Made by a program: the position numbers and the translations under genes. This document shows, piece by piece, positions 1-13,502 of a stretch of DNA of 64,000 nt (its first letter is position 1; each line of letters opens with the position of its first letter). The DNA is from Paraescarpia echinospica. Its lineage: Eukaryota; Annelida; Polychaeta; Sabellida; Siboglinidae. Location of the stretch: positions 49,956,562 through 50,020,561 of the forward strand of contig CM034541.1 in the NCBI GenBank assembly GCA_020002185.1, written 5' to 3'. The notes beneath the pieces were generated by a model. The model saw only the letters and a program-made list of their open reading frames with translations. It was not told the origin of the DNA and made no database searches.

Positions 1-7
1 GACGGAT

Positions 8-552
8 CCTTAATGTCGTCTTACCCCAAATTAATGTCCTACATGTTACAAATCATCACGAAGGCTAGACTGATATCAAGCTGCAAACATAACTAGATAA
101 ACCACAAAGGGGATTGTCTGTTACCCTTTTGTTTCCGTCACATAAGTTACAAGGAAATGCCACGAAAGTTTCGCGTGTGAAAACTCATTTCCATTTGATG
201 TTTTATGTTGTCTAATGCAGTAGTTCATTCAATATTCACGGGACCAATATGTCCCATGTCAAAGTGATCATAAAAATTCACATATCACATCAAAACGGTA
301 TTTTTAACAGCACTCTTTCGGAGGGTTATGGCGGACGAGTCCTTAATGTGTTCCTACCCCAAATTGAGTTTCTGCATGATAGAAATCTTCACGATAGCTA
401 GACTAATATCAAGCAACACACATAACTAGATTAACCTGCGAGGGGAATGCATGTTACCCTTTCATTACAAGAAAATGCCACGTAAGTTTCGCGTGTGAAA
501 ACTCATTCCCATTTGATATTTTTATCTCGTTTAATGCAGTAGTACATTCATC
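8..552. repeat. Imperfect direct duplication (two copies of about 220 bp)
   Basis: Bases about 8-233 recur at about 340-552 with scattered substitutions and small indels. Both copies share the order 'ccttaatgt', 'accccaaatt', 'gctagact', 'ataactaga', 'gttaccctt', 'gtttcgcgtgtgaaaactca' and end in 'taatgcagtagt'. About 107 bp separate them. No coding signal was seen in either copy. It looks like an old segmental or dispersed repeat. Confidence 0.75.
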
Positions 553-1415
553 GGCCAGAACGGCAAAGAAGCTGTTGTGGTGATTAATATGCCGCCTTGT
601 TGGCTTAGTATATCTGGACGATTAAAGACTGCGTAGGATCTGATATAAAGGAATTTGATTGGATATTGACATTGCAATTGACTCCAACCCCGTTAAACAT
701 AGGTTATGGCTTATAATTACTGCGCGTCGTGTAGCATTTCCAGTAACGTAATATACAGAGGTCGATTTCAGATCGGATTTTGTGAAAATCAAACGTCTAT
801 AGGCATTTAGGGAAAAAATCGAGAAACCACATTTTAAATATAATTTGAGGATGTTAATTCCATTTGTATTTTCTGACTTTTCTGTCCTGGCATCCTGTGC
901 TGTTTAAAATGACCGTTACATAGACCTGTGTGTTCTGCACACAATCGGTGTACCGAGGAAACAGGATCTGTCCGAGAACATGCGATATGAATGCACGCAT
1001 TTAGTACCGGTCCTACTGTGCTCCCATGTCGCGGCGCCTGGATAATTGTTGCTATTGATCGAGAATCCATTTTGCGTACGCTTCCAGCAGCAAATGTTTT
1101 GGGCGAGCAGCCATTGTCCGTCGTTAGCAAGATTCTTAATCCAAAAATAAATTAAGATTTAACTTTTCTGTTTATCACTTATGTCGACATAACACTAGTT
1201 TCCAATGTATAGCGTAATCGTATATAAGTTGTTGACACTTACTGATAATAATGGTCAAAACATGTTCTGTATTGGAGTGTCCCCAGCGGGGACGCCATCA
1301 AACCGTTCCACTAATCACTTCATGCTACATACGACGTGTCGCTCGTTGGCTAGACGGTCGAGTTAGACTCCGAACCCATCCAAGGTCATGTGCTTCTGTC
1401 ACTTTTCTGCCCGCA

Positions 1416-1519
<104 letters not shown>

Positions 1520-2319
1520 GACATTGTCACACACGCAAGCATACACGCACGCACATATCGTCCCTACTATCTAGATTTAGTAGTGACGTCTTGCGCGGAC
1601 TGTGAAGCTCACACAAAGTAGCGCTTCGGGATGAGTGAACATGTGTTTACACTCGTTTAGTGTATAATCAAGATGGTCTCATCCACACGAGTTGCTATGC
1701 TTCCTATCAGATTATTTCGCTTTGCTCAAAGATGGATTCATTAAAACAGTTTCCTCAGTTCAATTTGTTTGCTCCTCACGGTTCAGATTAATTTCACAAA
1801 AAACTAAACAAACAAACCTATTTACAGTTCGTTTGTGCATTTTTGAAAATTTCGTCTTCGTGACATTAACAGACAAAACATTTAATTAATTTCGACAACG
1901 GCGGTTCGAAATTAGGTGTAGGACTTGAGTCGGTATCTAACGAATTGGTCAAAACCAGTCTCGTTAAAGTTAGGGTTGGAACTCATTGCCGGTTTGTTTA
2001 CATGAACAGTTTGCCATTTTTCGTGCGAGAATTTATATAATCGAATCAACAATAAGGATGGCTAAAAATCTAATTAAGCCAGAGAAAGTTGTTGATCATG
2101 AGGATGCGTTTGGAAAAAGCTGAGGTGCAGTTCCAATGAAGCGAAGTTGTCATCTCGTAGCGGCAAGTTCAATGGATTGGCGATAAATGCCGGCAGGGCA
2201 ATAATTCGATTTCGCAATCTACTACATGTAACGACCAAAACATGTTCTTCATACGTTTAGAAAAAAACCGCAGTTATTATTAAACATGACATGACACACA
2301 TAACATAAACTATTAAGGT

Positions 2320-2440
2320 AAAGGGAAACAAAAGGCACATTTTTCGGGTCATGCTTCTAAAAGGGCTAATACAAACTAACCATTTGTAGCAACAATCACA
2401 TTTGTTACCTCAGTGGTTTATTAGGAACAGTTCTTTGAAC
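2320..2440. repeat. Interspersed repeat, also at about 3695-3770 (inverted) and 15895-15980
   Basis: The words 'taatacaaactaaccattt' and flanking 'ttctaaaag(g/a)gc' occur here and again near 15905-15945. The reverse complement ('aaatggttagtttgta') is near 3707, with 'tgcttccctttaa' beyond it matching the inverted left flank 'ttaaggtaaagggaa' loosely. At least three copies in 16 kb point to a short dispersed element without visible coding capacity. Confidence 0.5.
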
Positions 2441-2520
2441 AAGCAGCTACCGAATTTCATGGACAGCGCCACTGTTTCCCTGACTATGACGTAATTAATT
2501 CCGTGTAGTTTCTGAAGAAA

Positions 2521-2823
2521 CTACGCGTATAATAGTTCCCCGCAAGTCCGAAAGATGGCACTACTGAGTTTGTACTTAAAGAATAAATGCATGTCCTGCG
2601 TACTTAGACAAGATGGCATGCCATTGTGGATATTCCAATTCTTCTTATGATGACAACGACATGTGTTTAAAACTAGCCGGATACAAGTTCCCACCATAAG
2701 CACAAAGGCCAGTGGTATTGCGAGCACAACAATACCAGACCGTGCCGGTGGTTCTACGATCCATCTGCCGGAACAACTGTTACCAACGTCGTAAATGTTA
2801 TGGTTACCGACGTAGCTCGGCAT
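2521..2823 (-). CDS. Possible single membrane-spanning exon, unknown protein
   Basis: An open stretch of about 100 codons has a hydrophobic segment (reads IVVLAIPLAFVLMVGTCIRL) preceded by Pro/Arg and followed by a Cys/His/Lys-rich tail. A possible 3' splice acceptor (ccggcag) lies just upstream of the segment on the minus strand. It resembles a type-I membrane anchor exon, but there is no neighbouring exon that I can tie to it and no family I recognise. It may be chance. Confidence 0.22.
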   Translation of the reverse strand: MPSYVGNHNIYDVGNSCSGRWIVEPPARSGIVVLAIPLAFVLMVGTCIRLVLNTCRCHHKKNWNIHNGMPSCLSTQDMHLFFKYKLSSAIFRTCGELLYA

Positions 2824-3092
2824 AACGCGAACGTTTCGATTTTGTGTATTTTGATCGTTGTAAGAATTTCAGTGTAATTGTTTGATAGCGTATCGTGTAT
2901 GTAATGTATGTTGTATACACGGGGATAAGTTGGGCAGCTCTAGATGGTCGTTTTGTACAGTTAAATCGGACAGTAATGCATAGCCCCAGTAGATAACGCG
3001 AACGCCGAACAGTCGGCTATTTCACTGCTAGTCTATTCACACGAAAACGGACACATTCGTTCTTCACTGTATTATGGCTATTATTGCACGAT

Positions 3093-3157
3093 GAGCGCAG
3101 TGGAGCGTATCGGTAAGAGTTTCAGACTCTCGACAGGTTCGAATCCTGTGCGTTCGG
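3093..3157 (+). tRNA. tRNA-like sequence (degenerate tRNA or SINE head)
   Basis: A perfect B-box/T-arm is present: ACAGG-TTCGAAT-CCTGT. Ahead of it is a 4-bp anticodon-type stem (AGAG/CTCT) with a 7-base loop TTTCAGA. The outer 7 bases pair with wobbles (TGAGCGC with GCGTTCG). The D-arm is not well formed and the whole is only about 65 nt. I read it as a tRNA-derived SINE head or decayed tRNA and not as a functional gene. The loop would give anticodon TCA, but it lacks the long variable arm of tRNA-Sec. Confidence 0.4.
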
Positions 3158-3910
3158 TGTCGAACGTTGGGCAAGTTCGTTCACTCTACATTGCTTCAGT
3201 TCACTCAGCTGTATGAATAAGTACCTGGCTATAGACAGTGGTTGATATTTGTGTATGAAGTCTTCGTGCATTAATGGCAGCATGGCTGAATGTTTCCTAG
3301 AGGAGTCGAGAAGGTGTTCGATTGAACAGGTTTGCCATGAAGTAAAGTGTAAAGCGCTTTGAACAATCCATGAGGACTGGATACTGCAGTATATAAGAAC
3401 TTACCTTTACAATGAACACTAAGGCATATTACAATTTATTCACGTTTTATTGCAAACCGACGGTTTAAGATTCTACCGAACGGTATTTCATGACGTGTTG
3501 ACAACTAACCCAAGCTGCCCCGGGTCTTTGAAGGAATTTATGACAATCTGGAAACTTCCCTTGCTGCTCACATATTGGCCATGCGCCCGCGTGTCGAGAG
3601 CAAGATGTCAGCCTCCTGGATATTGGAGGTTTCATGAGAACCTTCAACACTGAGACCATATTTTGAGTAAAACATGGACGTTGAAATTTTGATTGTAGTA
3701 GTAGCAAATGGTTAGTTTGTATGAACTCTTAGGTGCGTAACACCAAAACGTTGCTTTTGCTTCCCTTTAACACACTACACATCTGGACATAAAAGAACCG
3801 GATTGTAATGGGCAAAGGGCTGAGGAAGAAGCTTTAAGGGGAGCACATCATTCGAGTGTATCTTGCAGAAATGACACAACTACTGCAGTGAATGCATTTT
3901 TATTTCAATA

Positions 3911-3945
<35 letters not shown>

Positions 3946-6494
3946 AAAGCAAAAATACGCAAACTAGTTGCCCTACGAAAGTGTCATCATCGTGAATAAT
4001 AACGGTGAAATACAATGCACATTTACATAATGACAACGGTAATCTGTACGTAGTGTATTTATATTGTGGCGTTACCACAATCTTTCCACAACACATGCTT
4101 GTATTCCATACAAAACATCAGCATTGCCAATGCAAGTTTTGCACAGCCGCTAAACGAAGGGCTGTGTCATTGCAGATGTTCTTATCAAGTCAAATATTGA
4201 TAAGAAATTACACAACAACTTTACTGGTTACAGTTTTTATATTGTTGCATTCAGTGCGCATATTATTCAAGCACGATACGTGAGCGAGCTGATGAACGGA
4301 ATACAACATGTCACCAACATGGCGCTTCTGTAACAAGTGTTGGTGAATCATAAACGTGTACACAAAACAAAACCTTGCAGACCCTTATATTAGTTAATAT
4401 GCAATTGTGTCATTAGTATTTGTAGTGTTTATAAACAAATCAGATGTGAGAAATGGTTAACAATAATAAATGTGTACACGCTGGCAAAGTCAATAAAACT
4501 GTCATAGATTGTGGTACTTGGATCGTGCTGTTTAATGCAACAATACCTTTAAAAAAACGAAAACGGTCGCTACCTGTCTATTTTACATTGCGCATGTGGG
4601 CTTCTGCATTCGCAGCATGTACGTACCACTATTTCATCTTTTAGTGCACCTCGTCGTATAATGTATACATTCTAGAATGTACCAGACATATACTTGGTCA
4701 TACCACTGTTCTTAATAAACATTATCTAACTTCAACTGCCTTCGAATTTCTCAGATGCACTCCAATGGCATTTTGGGCGGTAATGCATCGAGCAGCACAA
4801 CTGATTGCATTTTCATACGCGGGGTGTGTTATGTAAATTATTTGACATTAACTGCGCAACACAAGCTTAGTAAAATGTCCAGCTATGGTAAATTACTGAG
4901 CTGAACAACGTTTTTTCTTAGATCAATATTAAAATATGTCACATATGCGATGTTATGAACTCAATATAGATTGGTAACAAGATGCATCGAGGGTTAACTG
5001 AAGTGCACATGACACATTCTAATATACTAATATTATTAAGCAGCAATACAGTGCGGTTTTTCACGTGGGCGACTGTAAACGTACCATTAAGTGTACACAC
5101 ATGTAATTTAATTTGTTTATCAATGATTGTTTTGTCTTCAAGTAAGCCATCGTGTTTACCTAGAACTAAGATCGTACTTTATACATATTGAGAAGTCATA
5201 TGAGTATTATTGAACTATTATTTTTGTATGTAGTGCACCACAAAGTGCTGGATTAAATATTAGCCCTATGTGAATAACCCTGCGTTGTTAGTGATGATTA
5301 TCCTAGGCCGTTGTTGGTTTTCGTGTCCATGTTCCGTTTACCGTTTGTCACGACTGCAAGAAAAACAAAACAAGTAATTTCAATACACATCTTAAGGATA
5401 TCATATTAACATTATGTCAGACAAGGTCTCGCGAGGTCCAGTCCAGCGTAACCTCGTTTACCACACAGTAAACCAGCAGAAGTAGATAAATATAAGGGAC
5501 TTCACGATTTTACGGAGTTCCGTAATCACTCTTTCACGAATACGTCACGCATGGTAGCACCATTACTTTTGAAAGCATTATGATCGGTTGATGAGTTAGC
5601 CAGTTCAGCCACTGTAACCAGATTTGCACTATTGCACCGTGCCAGACAACATTTTGTAATGCGATTTTATATTTCACACGCCATGTAGCAGGCACGAATA
5701 TCAAATATACGATTAGTTGAGACTTTCTCATCACATCCACTTAGATTAGTTAAAAATATGCATCCCTACGATGATGATGATGATGATGATAGTAAAAACA
5801 ATGTATCTTTTTTGCGTCTAGATCCTCAGAAATCCCCAGAGCGCAGCAAAACAAAAAGATTGGTCAATGTCAAAAATACACTTACGCGTTCATCTAGATC
5901 ACTTCAATGGAGCTCCCCGGCTTGATGACGAACGTTGCGCTGGGCAAAGTTACGCATTATACTCCAGTCCTGCAACACGGAACGTGGTTGTCATATTTCA
6001 ACAAAATGTTAATGGTTCTACATACTAGGATAACTAGTTATCTGCTAGCAGACTTAAATCAATACATGTAAGTCGTTCCAAAATTATTTGATATCGTGCA
6101 AACTGCAGCATGCTTATTGTGCCTACGACTTTGATGTAGTTGACTGGTTTTGTGTGTGTGTGTATGTGTGTGTGTGTGTTTGCGTTCGTGCGTACGTGCG
6201 TGCGTAATTCTTCTTTGTGGATTACACCAATCTGCTATTTTAAAAACATTGTGTGGGTTGGTTGGCCGATTAGCCGATTGGCCAGATGAGTTGTGACGGA
6301 TTATCAACTTCTAGTATGCGTCACGTCGTGTTGTGGTTTGCGATCAGACTATCAAGTCAACTGTCACCAGCAAGTGTTGGGCCACATTCTTGTTTAATAT
6401 GATACATCTACCGTCATAGGATTTGTACCAACTAAAGTCAAGTTGTAAGAATGCTTAGCCTAACAACCGGAGCATTGGCAATTGTCCTCATAAG

Positions 6495-6531
6495 CTGGAC
6501 TTAGCCAAATCACAGATTTGGCTAAGTCCAG
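6495..6531. repeat. Perfect 17-bp inverted repeat with 3-base loop
   Basis: CTGGACTTAGCCAAATC at 6495-6511 is followed by ACA and then its exact reverse complement at 6515-6531. A strong hairpin could form in DNA or RNA. The loop is too short for a canonical miRNA precursor. Confidence 0.95.
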
Positions 6532-7619
6532 ATAATAGAATAAATCTGAGGACATTTTAAAATTGTCAACATGTGCATGGATCTGTTTAGTTGGTATACA
6601 ATATTGTTTAAAACTATTTTTGTAGGTTACTTTGTTGAGTGCTGTGGGAGGGCACAACGTAGGGGACACCATCCACAGAATGTTTGCGGTACTAGGGACA
6701 TCCCGGCTGTGGTCGTTATTCAACATGAAAGGCCGCAAAAACAAGCGAGCATTCAAAGATGTTCCTCTGAACAAAGTGATGTATAGTACGTGTGCCTAAA
6801 ATCCATCTGTCGTGGCACACTTGGTATTACAACTGAAGTTGATCAGTCCAACATGATATGTAACACAATATAAATTACACCAATCTATCCAAGGAAATAA
6901 ATATGTATGTTTTCGTCTGCCTCTTTATGTTATTCCTTATTTATAGTTACCATATAGTTTATATTCTGTACACCTCTAAGGCGACCATATGTAATTATAT
7001 TGTAGTCTTGAAAAACGTCTAGGTATATAGTAAAAAACAACTCCCAAAATGTGGTTGAACTATACTCTTATAATCTTATGAAATTACATTAATGTTTTAA
7101 ACCTGGAATAAAAACTAAGTATATATTTAATACAATATTTATGGTACACATTGATTTTTTTGTATGCTTTTAATAATGGCCTTTATATTTGTTAACAGAA
7201 GCATGCCGGCAAGTACACCAACATGCAAAGGATGACGACATCGAGCGACAAAAGGCAGAATCGCTCAAACTTGCCCCAAGCACGAGGGGTGGCTATCTAT
7301 ACCAGGTAAGGATGTATGTTTTCCAGCAGCAAAATGATCATCGTATTAAGACTATGTATGACAACAATAATTACTTTGTTTGACATTTTCAATCTGTCCT
7401 ATCATGGTTGTGGATTGAAGCAAATACATTTAAGCTAACACATTGTAATTGTTTTATAGATAAATTGTGAGATGGTGGTATATGCCCATGAGATGCTGTT
7501 TTTTAAAGTGCCCAGATAACTTGGCCATGGAGGGAGCGTATTATGTTCTGTGAAACATTGGATTTCCTTACATACTTTTTGGTACTTTTTGGTAGCTTGT
7601 TTGTAGAAAGACATATAAG

Positions 7620-7975
7620 AGATGTCATAAATGTAGTAGAAAAGTTGTGGGAAGGTGTCAGTAAAGTAGAATAAAAGTTGCAGGAAGGTGCCAAAAACGT
7701 AGAATAGTGGTTGCCGGAAGGTACCAGAAACGAAGTAGAAAGGTTATAGGAAGGTACCAGAAATGTAGAATAGTGATTATGGGAAGGTGCCAGAAACATA
7801 GTAGAAAGGTCGTGGGAAGGCACCAGAAACGTAGAATAAAGGTTGTGGGAAGGTACCAGAAACGTAGAATAAAAGCTGTGGGAAGGTACCAGAAACGTAG
7901 AATAAAAGCTGTGGGGAGGTACAGAAACGTAGAATAAAGGTTGTGGGGAGGTAGTAGGAGTACGTTGTGAGAAGG
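7620..7975. repeat. 33-bp minisatellite
   Basis: About ten units of the type 'ggttgtgggaaggtaccag' + 'aaacgtagaataaa'. Because the unit is a multiple of 3, several frames stay open and produce 11-residue peptide repeats (for example ILRFWYLPTAF on the minus strand). These are a by-product of the array. Confidence 0.9.
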
Positions 7976-9049
7976 TCGCAAGATGGTAATTTAATTTTGT
8001 ACTTCAGTACGTCGTAAAGACGTGTTTGGTAGTCCACGTTTTTACGTTAGTAACTATGTGGAATCGGATTGAGTCGTTAATACAACCGATTGACACTAGC
8101 TGTATCTACGAGACTAAATTCAACTGGTGTACAGTCCATGCGAATCATCCAGTACACAAATTACAGCTTTACGGTGGTTCCTCCAACAAGTGTCACTTTG
8201 AAGTAACAAAATATTTTGATTACCAAGCGAAGGTATTTGTAATGACTCCACAGCAAATCTAACCATACCGTTATATTGGGGTTACAGGTGGATGAGAGAG
8301 ACAAGTAGACGCTAACTGCTAGCATACACAGCTAAGTGTGACTTTGGCGAAACAAGAAACTCACCATGGGGTTTACTCTAGCCACAGCTCGACTGATCAT
8401 GTTCATTCGCTCCCGTTCCAACATATCTCATCCGGCATTAATCGGGTTCATCATCGTAGGAGTCCGCTTCTGCCAGAACATCTCGCGCATCGATGATATT
8501 GAGCTAAACAAGTAGAAATACAGCAATTATCGAGGTGACTCATACACATAATTTACAAGTGGGAAATACCATCGCAATGTTGTCACGTCAATTAAATTCG
8601 GTAGGAATTGACTGTGGTTTTGAAGCCCATTTTGGATCGCTTAAAACCGCAAGTCCAGCACCACGTATTGGTGGATGTTGGTAATGGTCGCATTTCATTG
8701 TTTGTCATGTACAATAAGTAATTGAGACTTTCGGTTCCAATTACTTTAGTAGGGAAGATGTCCTGGTTTTTAATATATAACTTTCTCCATACATAACTTA
8801 TATATAAAACTTTCTCCATATATATATATATAGATATATATATATAAATATATATACTCCAGCAATAAGCAATAAGAAACATTTCCGAATCCACTCAAAG
8901 TAATTCCGATTCCGAGTATGCTGCTGTCACATCAATCGAACCGGAATTACCCCGGGTCTGTTTAGAACAAAATACAAAACGCTATACGGTTTTTTGAACT
9001 TTGCGACGTTATATCTGTAATATATTGAGTACATTACTACATTCATTAA

Positions 9050-9530
9050 GAGGTGAGTCGGACACTCATGTCACGTTTTTATTATTCGACAGACAAAACA
9101 TTACAGGCAACCTATAGTACTAAAACACGTTACAACGGTTCCATAGTATCCATATGATTCCATTGGAGGCAGCACGTTACAGTCTATAACACTCAGAAGT
9201 AGACGGTGGTGTTGCCAAAACCACATTCTTGCTGCTACCCTTCGGCAGGTTTATCTGCTTCTTTCTGGGTATTTGGAGGAACCGACACCGACTGACCAAC
9301 ACTCTCATCATTCACAGATGATGAACCCTGACTGATTCCAACACATCTGGAATTACCGACTCTGTATGCTCAGACATAGACATATTAAGAGCTGAGTCGG
9401 ACACTCATGTCTCACCACGTTTTTACTATTCGACAGACAACATCGGCAGCAATGTATAGTACTAATACATGTTACAATGGTTCCATAGTATCCATCAAAT
9501 TCCATAGGTGGCAGCACGTTACAGTCTATA
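9050..9530. repeat. About 140-bp direct repeat flanking a terminal exon
   Basis: Bases about 9052-9190 ('gagtcggacactcatgtc' ... 'ttattcgacagacaa' ... 'ggcagcacgttacagtctat') recur at about 9392-9530 with around 85% similarity by eye. The copies bracket the last coding exon (9235-9361) of the minus-strand membrane glycoprotein gene, so one lies in the downstream 3' region and the other in the last intron. Confidence 0.8.
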
Positions 9531-10653
9531 ACAATATCTTTCTAAGTTGTAACTTCAAAAAATTCACTTAAGGCACGGCAACTCAGATGTCTAATGCATA
9601 CATGAAAATATAAAGTTGACAACAAAGTACGGTACCCGTAGTGGAGATAGGATTCATTCCCTGAGGAGTCGGTGTCATCATTGCGTACGTATCTGCGTCT
9701 ACGCCCACAAATGATGAAGATGCAGAGAGTGATAATCAGAAGCACCAGAACGAGGCTGAGTACAGTCCCGAGTACCACCGGCAACCATAGAATTCCTGAA
9801 AGAACAGTATGTGGCGTGTAATCGTTTTATTGCATGATTCATTGGCATGCGTATATTATATATACACACACGCACGTACTAGCACGCTCGCACGCACGCA
9901 CGCACACACAAACACGTACACACACAATCACACGCACGCACAGTAGCACAACAGTCTTTATACGTTTCATTTGTTATTTTATATTTTAATATATTTCCTA
10001 ATATGTAAGGAGACGAAAGATCACAGTAGCAACACGACTTTCATAAATATTGTTGAGAAGTTATAAAATAGTAATGAATACCTGTGTCATAATTTTTGGT
10101 CGCAAAACAGTCGTACTCAGACTGAAAAATTGTGATGCCATTTCCGTTTGTTCTTAATCCTAAATTTTCAAATTCCCATTTGTACAATTTCTAATGGTTT
10201 ATAAACGAGAGCAAATAAAAATAAATTATAATAGTGTTAATACAATAATTACCGATTTAAGTTATCATCCCCATAGGTAGATTTCGTATTGTTATACATT
10301 CCAATGTTGTCTTATTTGCGAATTTAAGGGTGTTTTTATAATGAATTCATATTAAATGGACGAACGATTTATTTGTTTACATAATGTAATACACTTGAAG
10401 AGTAGACATTATTAATTCATCTTCCTTTTGCTCGCAACAACATATCCACATATAATCGGTTAAATTAATATACCAGTCCGTAGACTATTACATTACGGAT
10501 AAGTATTGTCGTATATCACTTAGAAGGTAAATATCATAACAGTACTTTTCCATTCAGTCAGTTGTTAGGCTTATTTTGTTAGGCTACTATGACAAGCAAA
10601 TAACCCAAACCGAGAACAACAATCGTTGTTACCTTGTTTGCTCGATGGTTCAG
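9235..10653 (-). other. 21-bp microexon, transmembrane exon and cytoplasmic-tail exon
   Basis: A 21-bp exon (10633-10653, EPSSKQ) has a CTTTCAG acceptor and GTAACA donor and is in phase with both neighbours. Exon 9636-9795 begins [20 protein letters not shown], a single-pass helix, followed by the stop-transfer GRRRRY and an acidic tail. The terminal exon 9235-9361 reads [10 protein letters not shown]...KEADKPAEG and stops at 9235-9237. The donor of the membrane exon (GGGTACCG at 9636) is weak but gives the right phase. Confidence 0.7.
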
Positions 10654-13458
10654 CTGAAAGAAAAACAAGACAGTTTTATATATTCACATTACCACAATTA
10701 TGTGCTATTAATTCAACATTAATAGAGAACTGACCAAATTAGGTATTCTTACATTGCACATTTATGAACTATGAATCCAAAAACAATACCAAGTTAAAAT
10801 TATTAGTGAACATCATATAAAAATATTTGCTCACGTTCTGTTAATGGTGCTTGTGTACAATGCATTTATAAAATGTGTCTGTCAGTGTGCATTATTATAT
10901 TCGAAAATAATTCAACCAAAAAACGCATGCAGGATGTTTGTGCTATAATAATCAGCGTCACGAACACAACAATCGTTGGAGTCCCTACTAGAATCCCTGT
11001 ATGACATTAGTTTACCAACATAATTTGTTGATAACTATATGTATGTATGTATAGTGCCTACCTTCGCACACAGTGTCGTTGACGTGGGTGTAACCGTCGA
11101 GGCAGTCACATCTGAATGACCCTAGCAGGTCAACACATGTGCTGTGGGCGTCACACGTTGTGTCATCTAAACACTTGTTAATGTTGGTACACTGTGCGCC
11201 GTGATATCCAGGGGGACATTCGCATCCCGTGACAGAGTGGCACCTTGTATCTAAGGTGCTGCAGTTGCACATTGTCTTACAGCCGACGCCGTACAGGCCG
11301 TACAGACACGCTGCAATGCAATGATTCATACTTAGTAGAAGTCATGTCATATGCATCACAACACACCAGATTCATGTATTTCACGCATGCAAGCAAGCAT
11401 GCACCGATGCACTAACGCACGGGTACCCACATGAATACTAACACGTTCACACAAAACAACCTACCTCAGGCACAACTACACATGCACGCACGCACGCACG
11501 CACGCGCGCACGCGCACACACGCACACATACTACACTCACACCCCTACACACCACACATATAGCACACATCTCGCATGTGCACGTAGCACACACGCGCAC
11601 GCACACACATACCCATACGCATGTACACGCGCACTCACTACAAACATGCCCGCCAACACACACAAGCTCACACGCACGTTCGCCTGCACACCAAACCACA
11701 TGAAAGCACACACGCACGCACAGACACACGAGAACACACACATACCGCACCGCATACACGATACACTCCCACCTTCAGTCGTGCACGTGCACTCGCAACA
11801 ACGGTAAGCTAACATAGTTAATTTATCCGATGAACGCCATTGCTAGAATGACTTCACATCGTGCAACGTCGACTGCTCACCTTGGCAAGACCGACGATCA
11901 TCGCTGAGAACAAATCAGGCTCTGCACGAACATGTGTAGCCGCCCTGTGTGTTCGTACACACATGCTCGCAGGCATGGGTGCCTTCGGTGCATTCGTCAA
12001 TGTCTGCATAATAGGAACATCGTGTTATTAGATAGCAAGTCATTTAAGATACTTAGAAAAGGTTGAAACAGTTGGGAAAATATTGATGAACGAATATTAC
12101 ATGTGATGCTGTGATCGACGCATTTAATGAGCGATGAAAATCTTTATTCTATGATATGTTTACCCAATTTAACAGCATGCCATTTGTGTTTACATTACAT
12201 ACAGTGTTGCGTATAATACCCATAGTGTTGCGTATAATACCCATACCAATAATACACGAACACACTGTAATCCATTGTAAGGAATTGATAAATACCATGA
12301 ATCATTGGTATCAATGAGGCCATTCAGTTATATTACCTATACATTTCTTGTGGTTTGTGCTGTCAATTGAGTAGCCATTGCTGCAGAAATATTCCACTGC
12401 AGTGTCTGATTTAATTTTGCTACGGCAACCATGCTGATAGTGATCGAGGTTGGCATTTTTGCATTTCGTTTCAAGATTAGAATCTGAACACAAAAGAAAC
12501 ATACATAATCTCATCAAAATTATTAATTTGTATATATTTTGTGATGCACATGTGACTCTTATATACATGTAGTTTGCATATTGCAAAGAGCAGCCGGGTT
12601 CATCTAATTTGTGTGATGACGTCATTATTCGCGACAAAAACGAACACGTAGAATATGCGTCTTCACTCGTTGTGATGGGATCTCCTGCCATCCACCCAGA
12701 CTATGTGCATCTCTTCCTACTGTGAGACTTCATGCCTACATAAAATAACAACAGTTTCATATTACGCCAGTAGGAAATTCGAGTCACATCGACGTTTCCA
12801 TGTTCTACGTAAATTATCCCATGTGGATAAAAACAAGAGCTGGTATCAATACAAACGAAGGGAACTAGAAGCTTCCGCACGCAACTGATGACGCCATTTC
12901 ACTCCATTCCATCTATACTAACAAAACCAGAGCGTTGACAATATGGCGAATCTATGTTCAGGTAAAATTCTCATCTGCAAATGACATTAGACTTTGCAGT
13001 TAATACAATTAGGTATCAATAAGAATATTCAGTATCCAAAATTTCAATTGCAACATTGGGCAGCATGCATTGTTATGTAATGTTGATGTACTGCACGAAT
13101 GACATAATAATATGTAGTATAAACGTAGTTTTATTGCGGGCTACATAATATGTAGTATACTACACGTTTGGGCAGACATTCGTTACAACATAAAACCAGA
13201 TCCGTTAACATGTGCACCACTGTAAGTTGCTAACCTTGTAGACAGAGCCCGCTAGTTGTGTCTATTATATATTCTTCAAAGCAGGAGCACATGTACCCTC
13301 CAGCGGTGTTCGTGCATTTCTGTGGGCATCCAGATGTCTTCTCATAGCATTCGTCAACATCTAAAACATCGATCCAAAGAATGAATTAGTTTAAACAATG
13401 CGTGTGTGTGTGTGTGTGTCTGTGTATATGTATGTGTCTATGTGTATACATGTGTGTT

Positions 13459-13502
<44 letters not shown>

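Larger units (their letters stand above)
3160..9230. other. Gene-free stretch with simple repeats
   Basis: No supported coding exon. It holds (TA)n at 3911-3942, a (GAT)n-like run near 5769-5790, GT-rich DNA at 6150-6205, the hairpin at 6495-6531, the 33-bp minisatellite at 7620-7975, and TA-rich DNA at 8817-8855. The rest is AT-rich and featureless to me. Confidence 0.6.

Noticed and set aside
3093..3157. Functional selenocysteine tRNA (loop gives TCA)
   Set aside because: Length about 65 nt, no long variable arm, poor D-arm.
7658..8037. Open frames with FWYLPTAFILR-type repeats
   Set aside because: By-product of the 33-bp minisatellite; all frames stay open because the unit is divisible by three.
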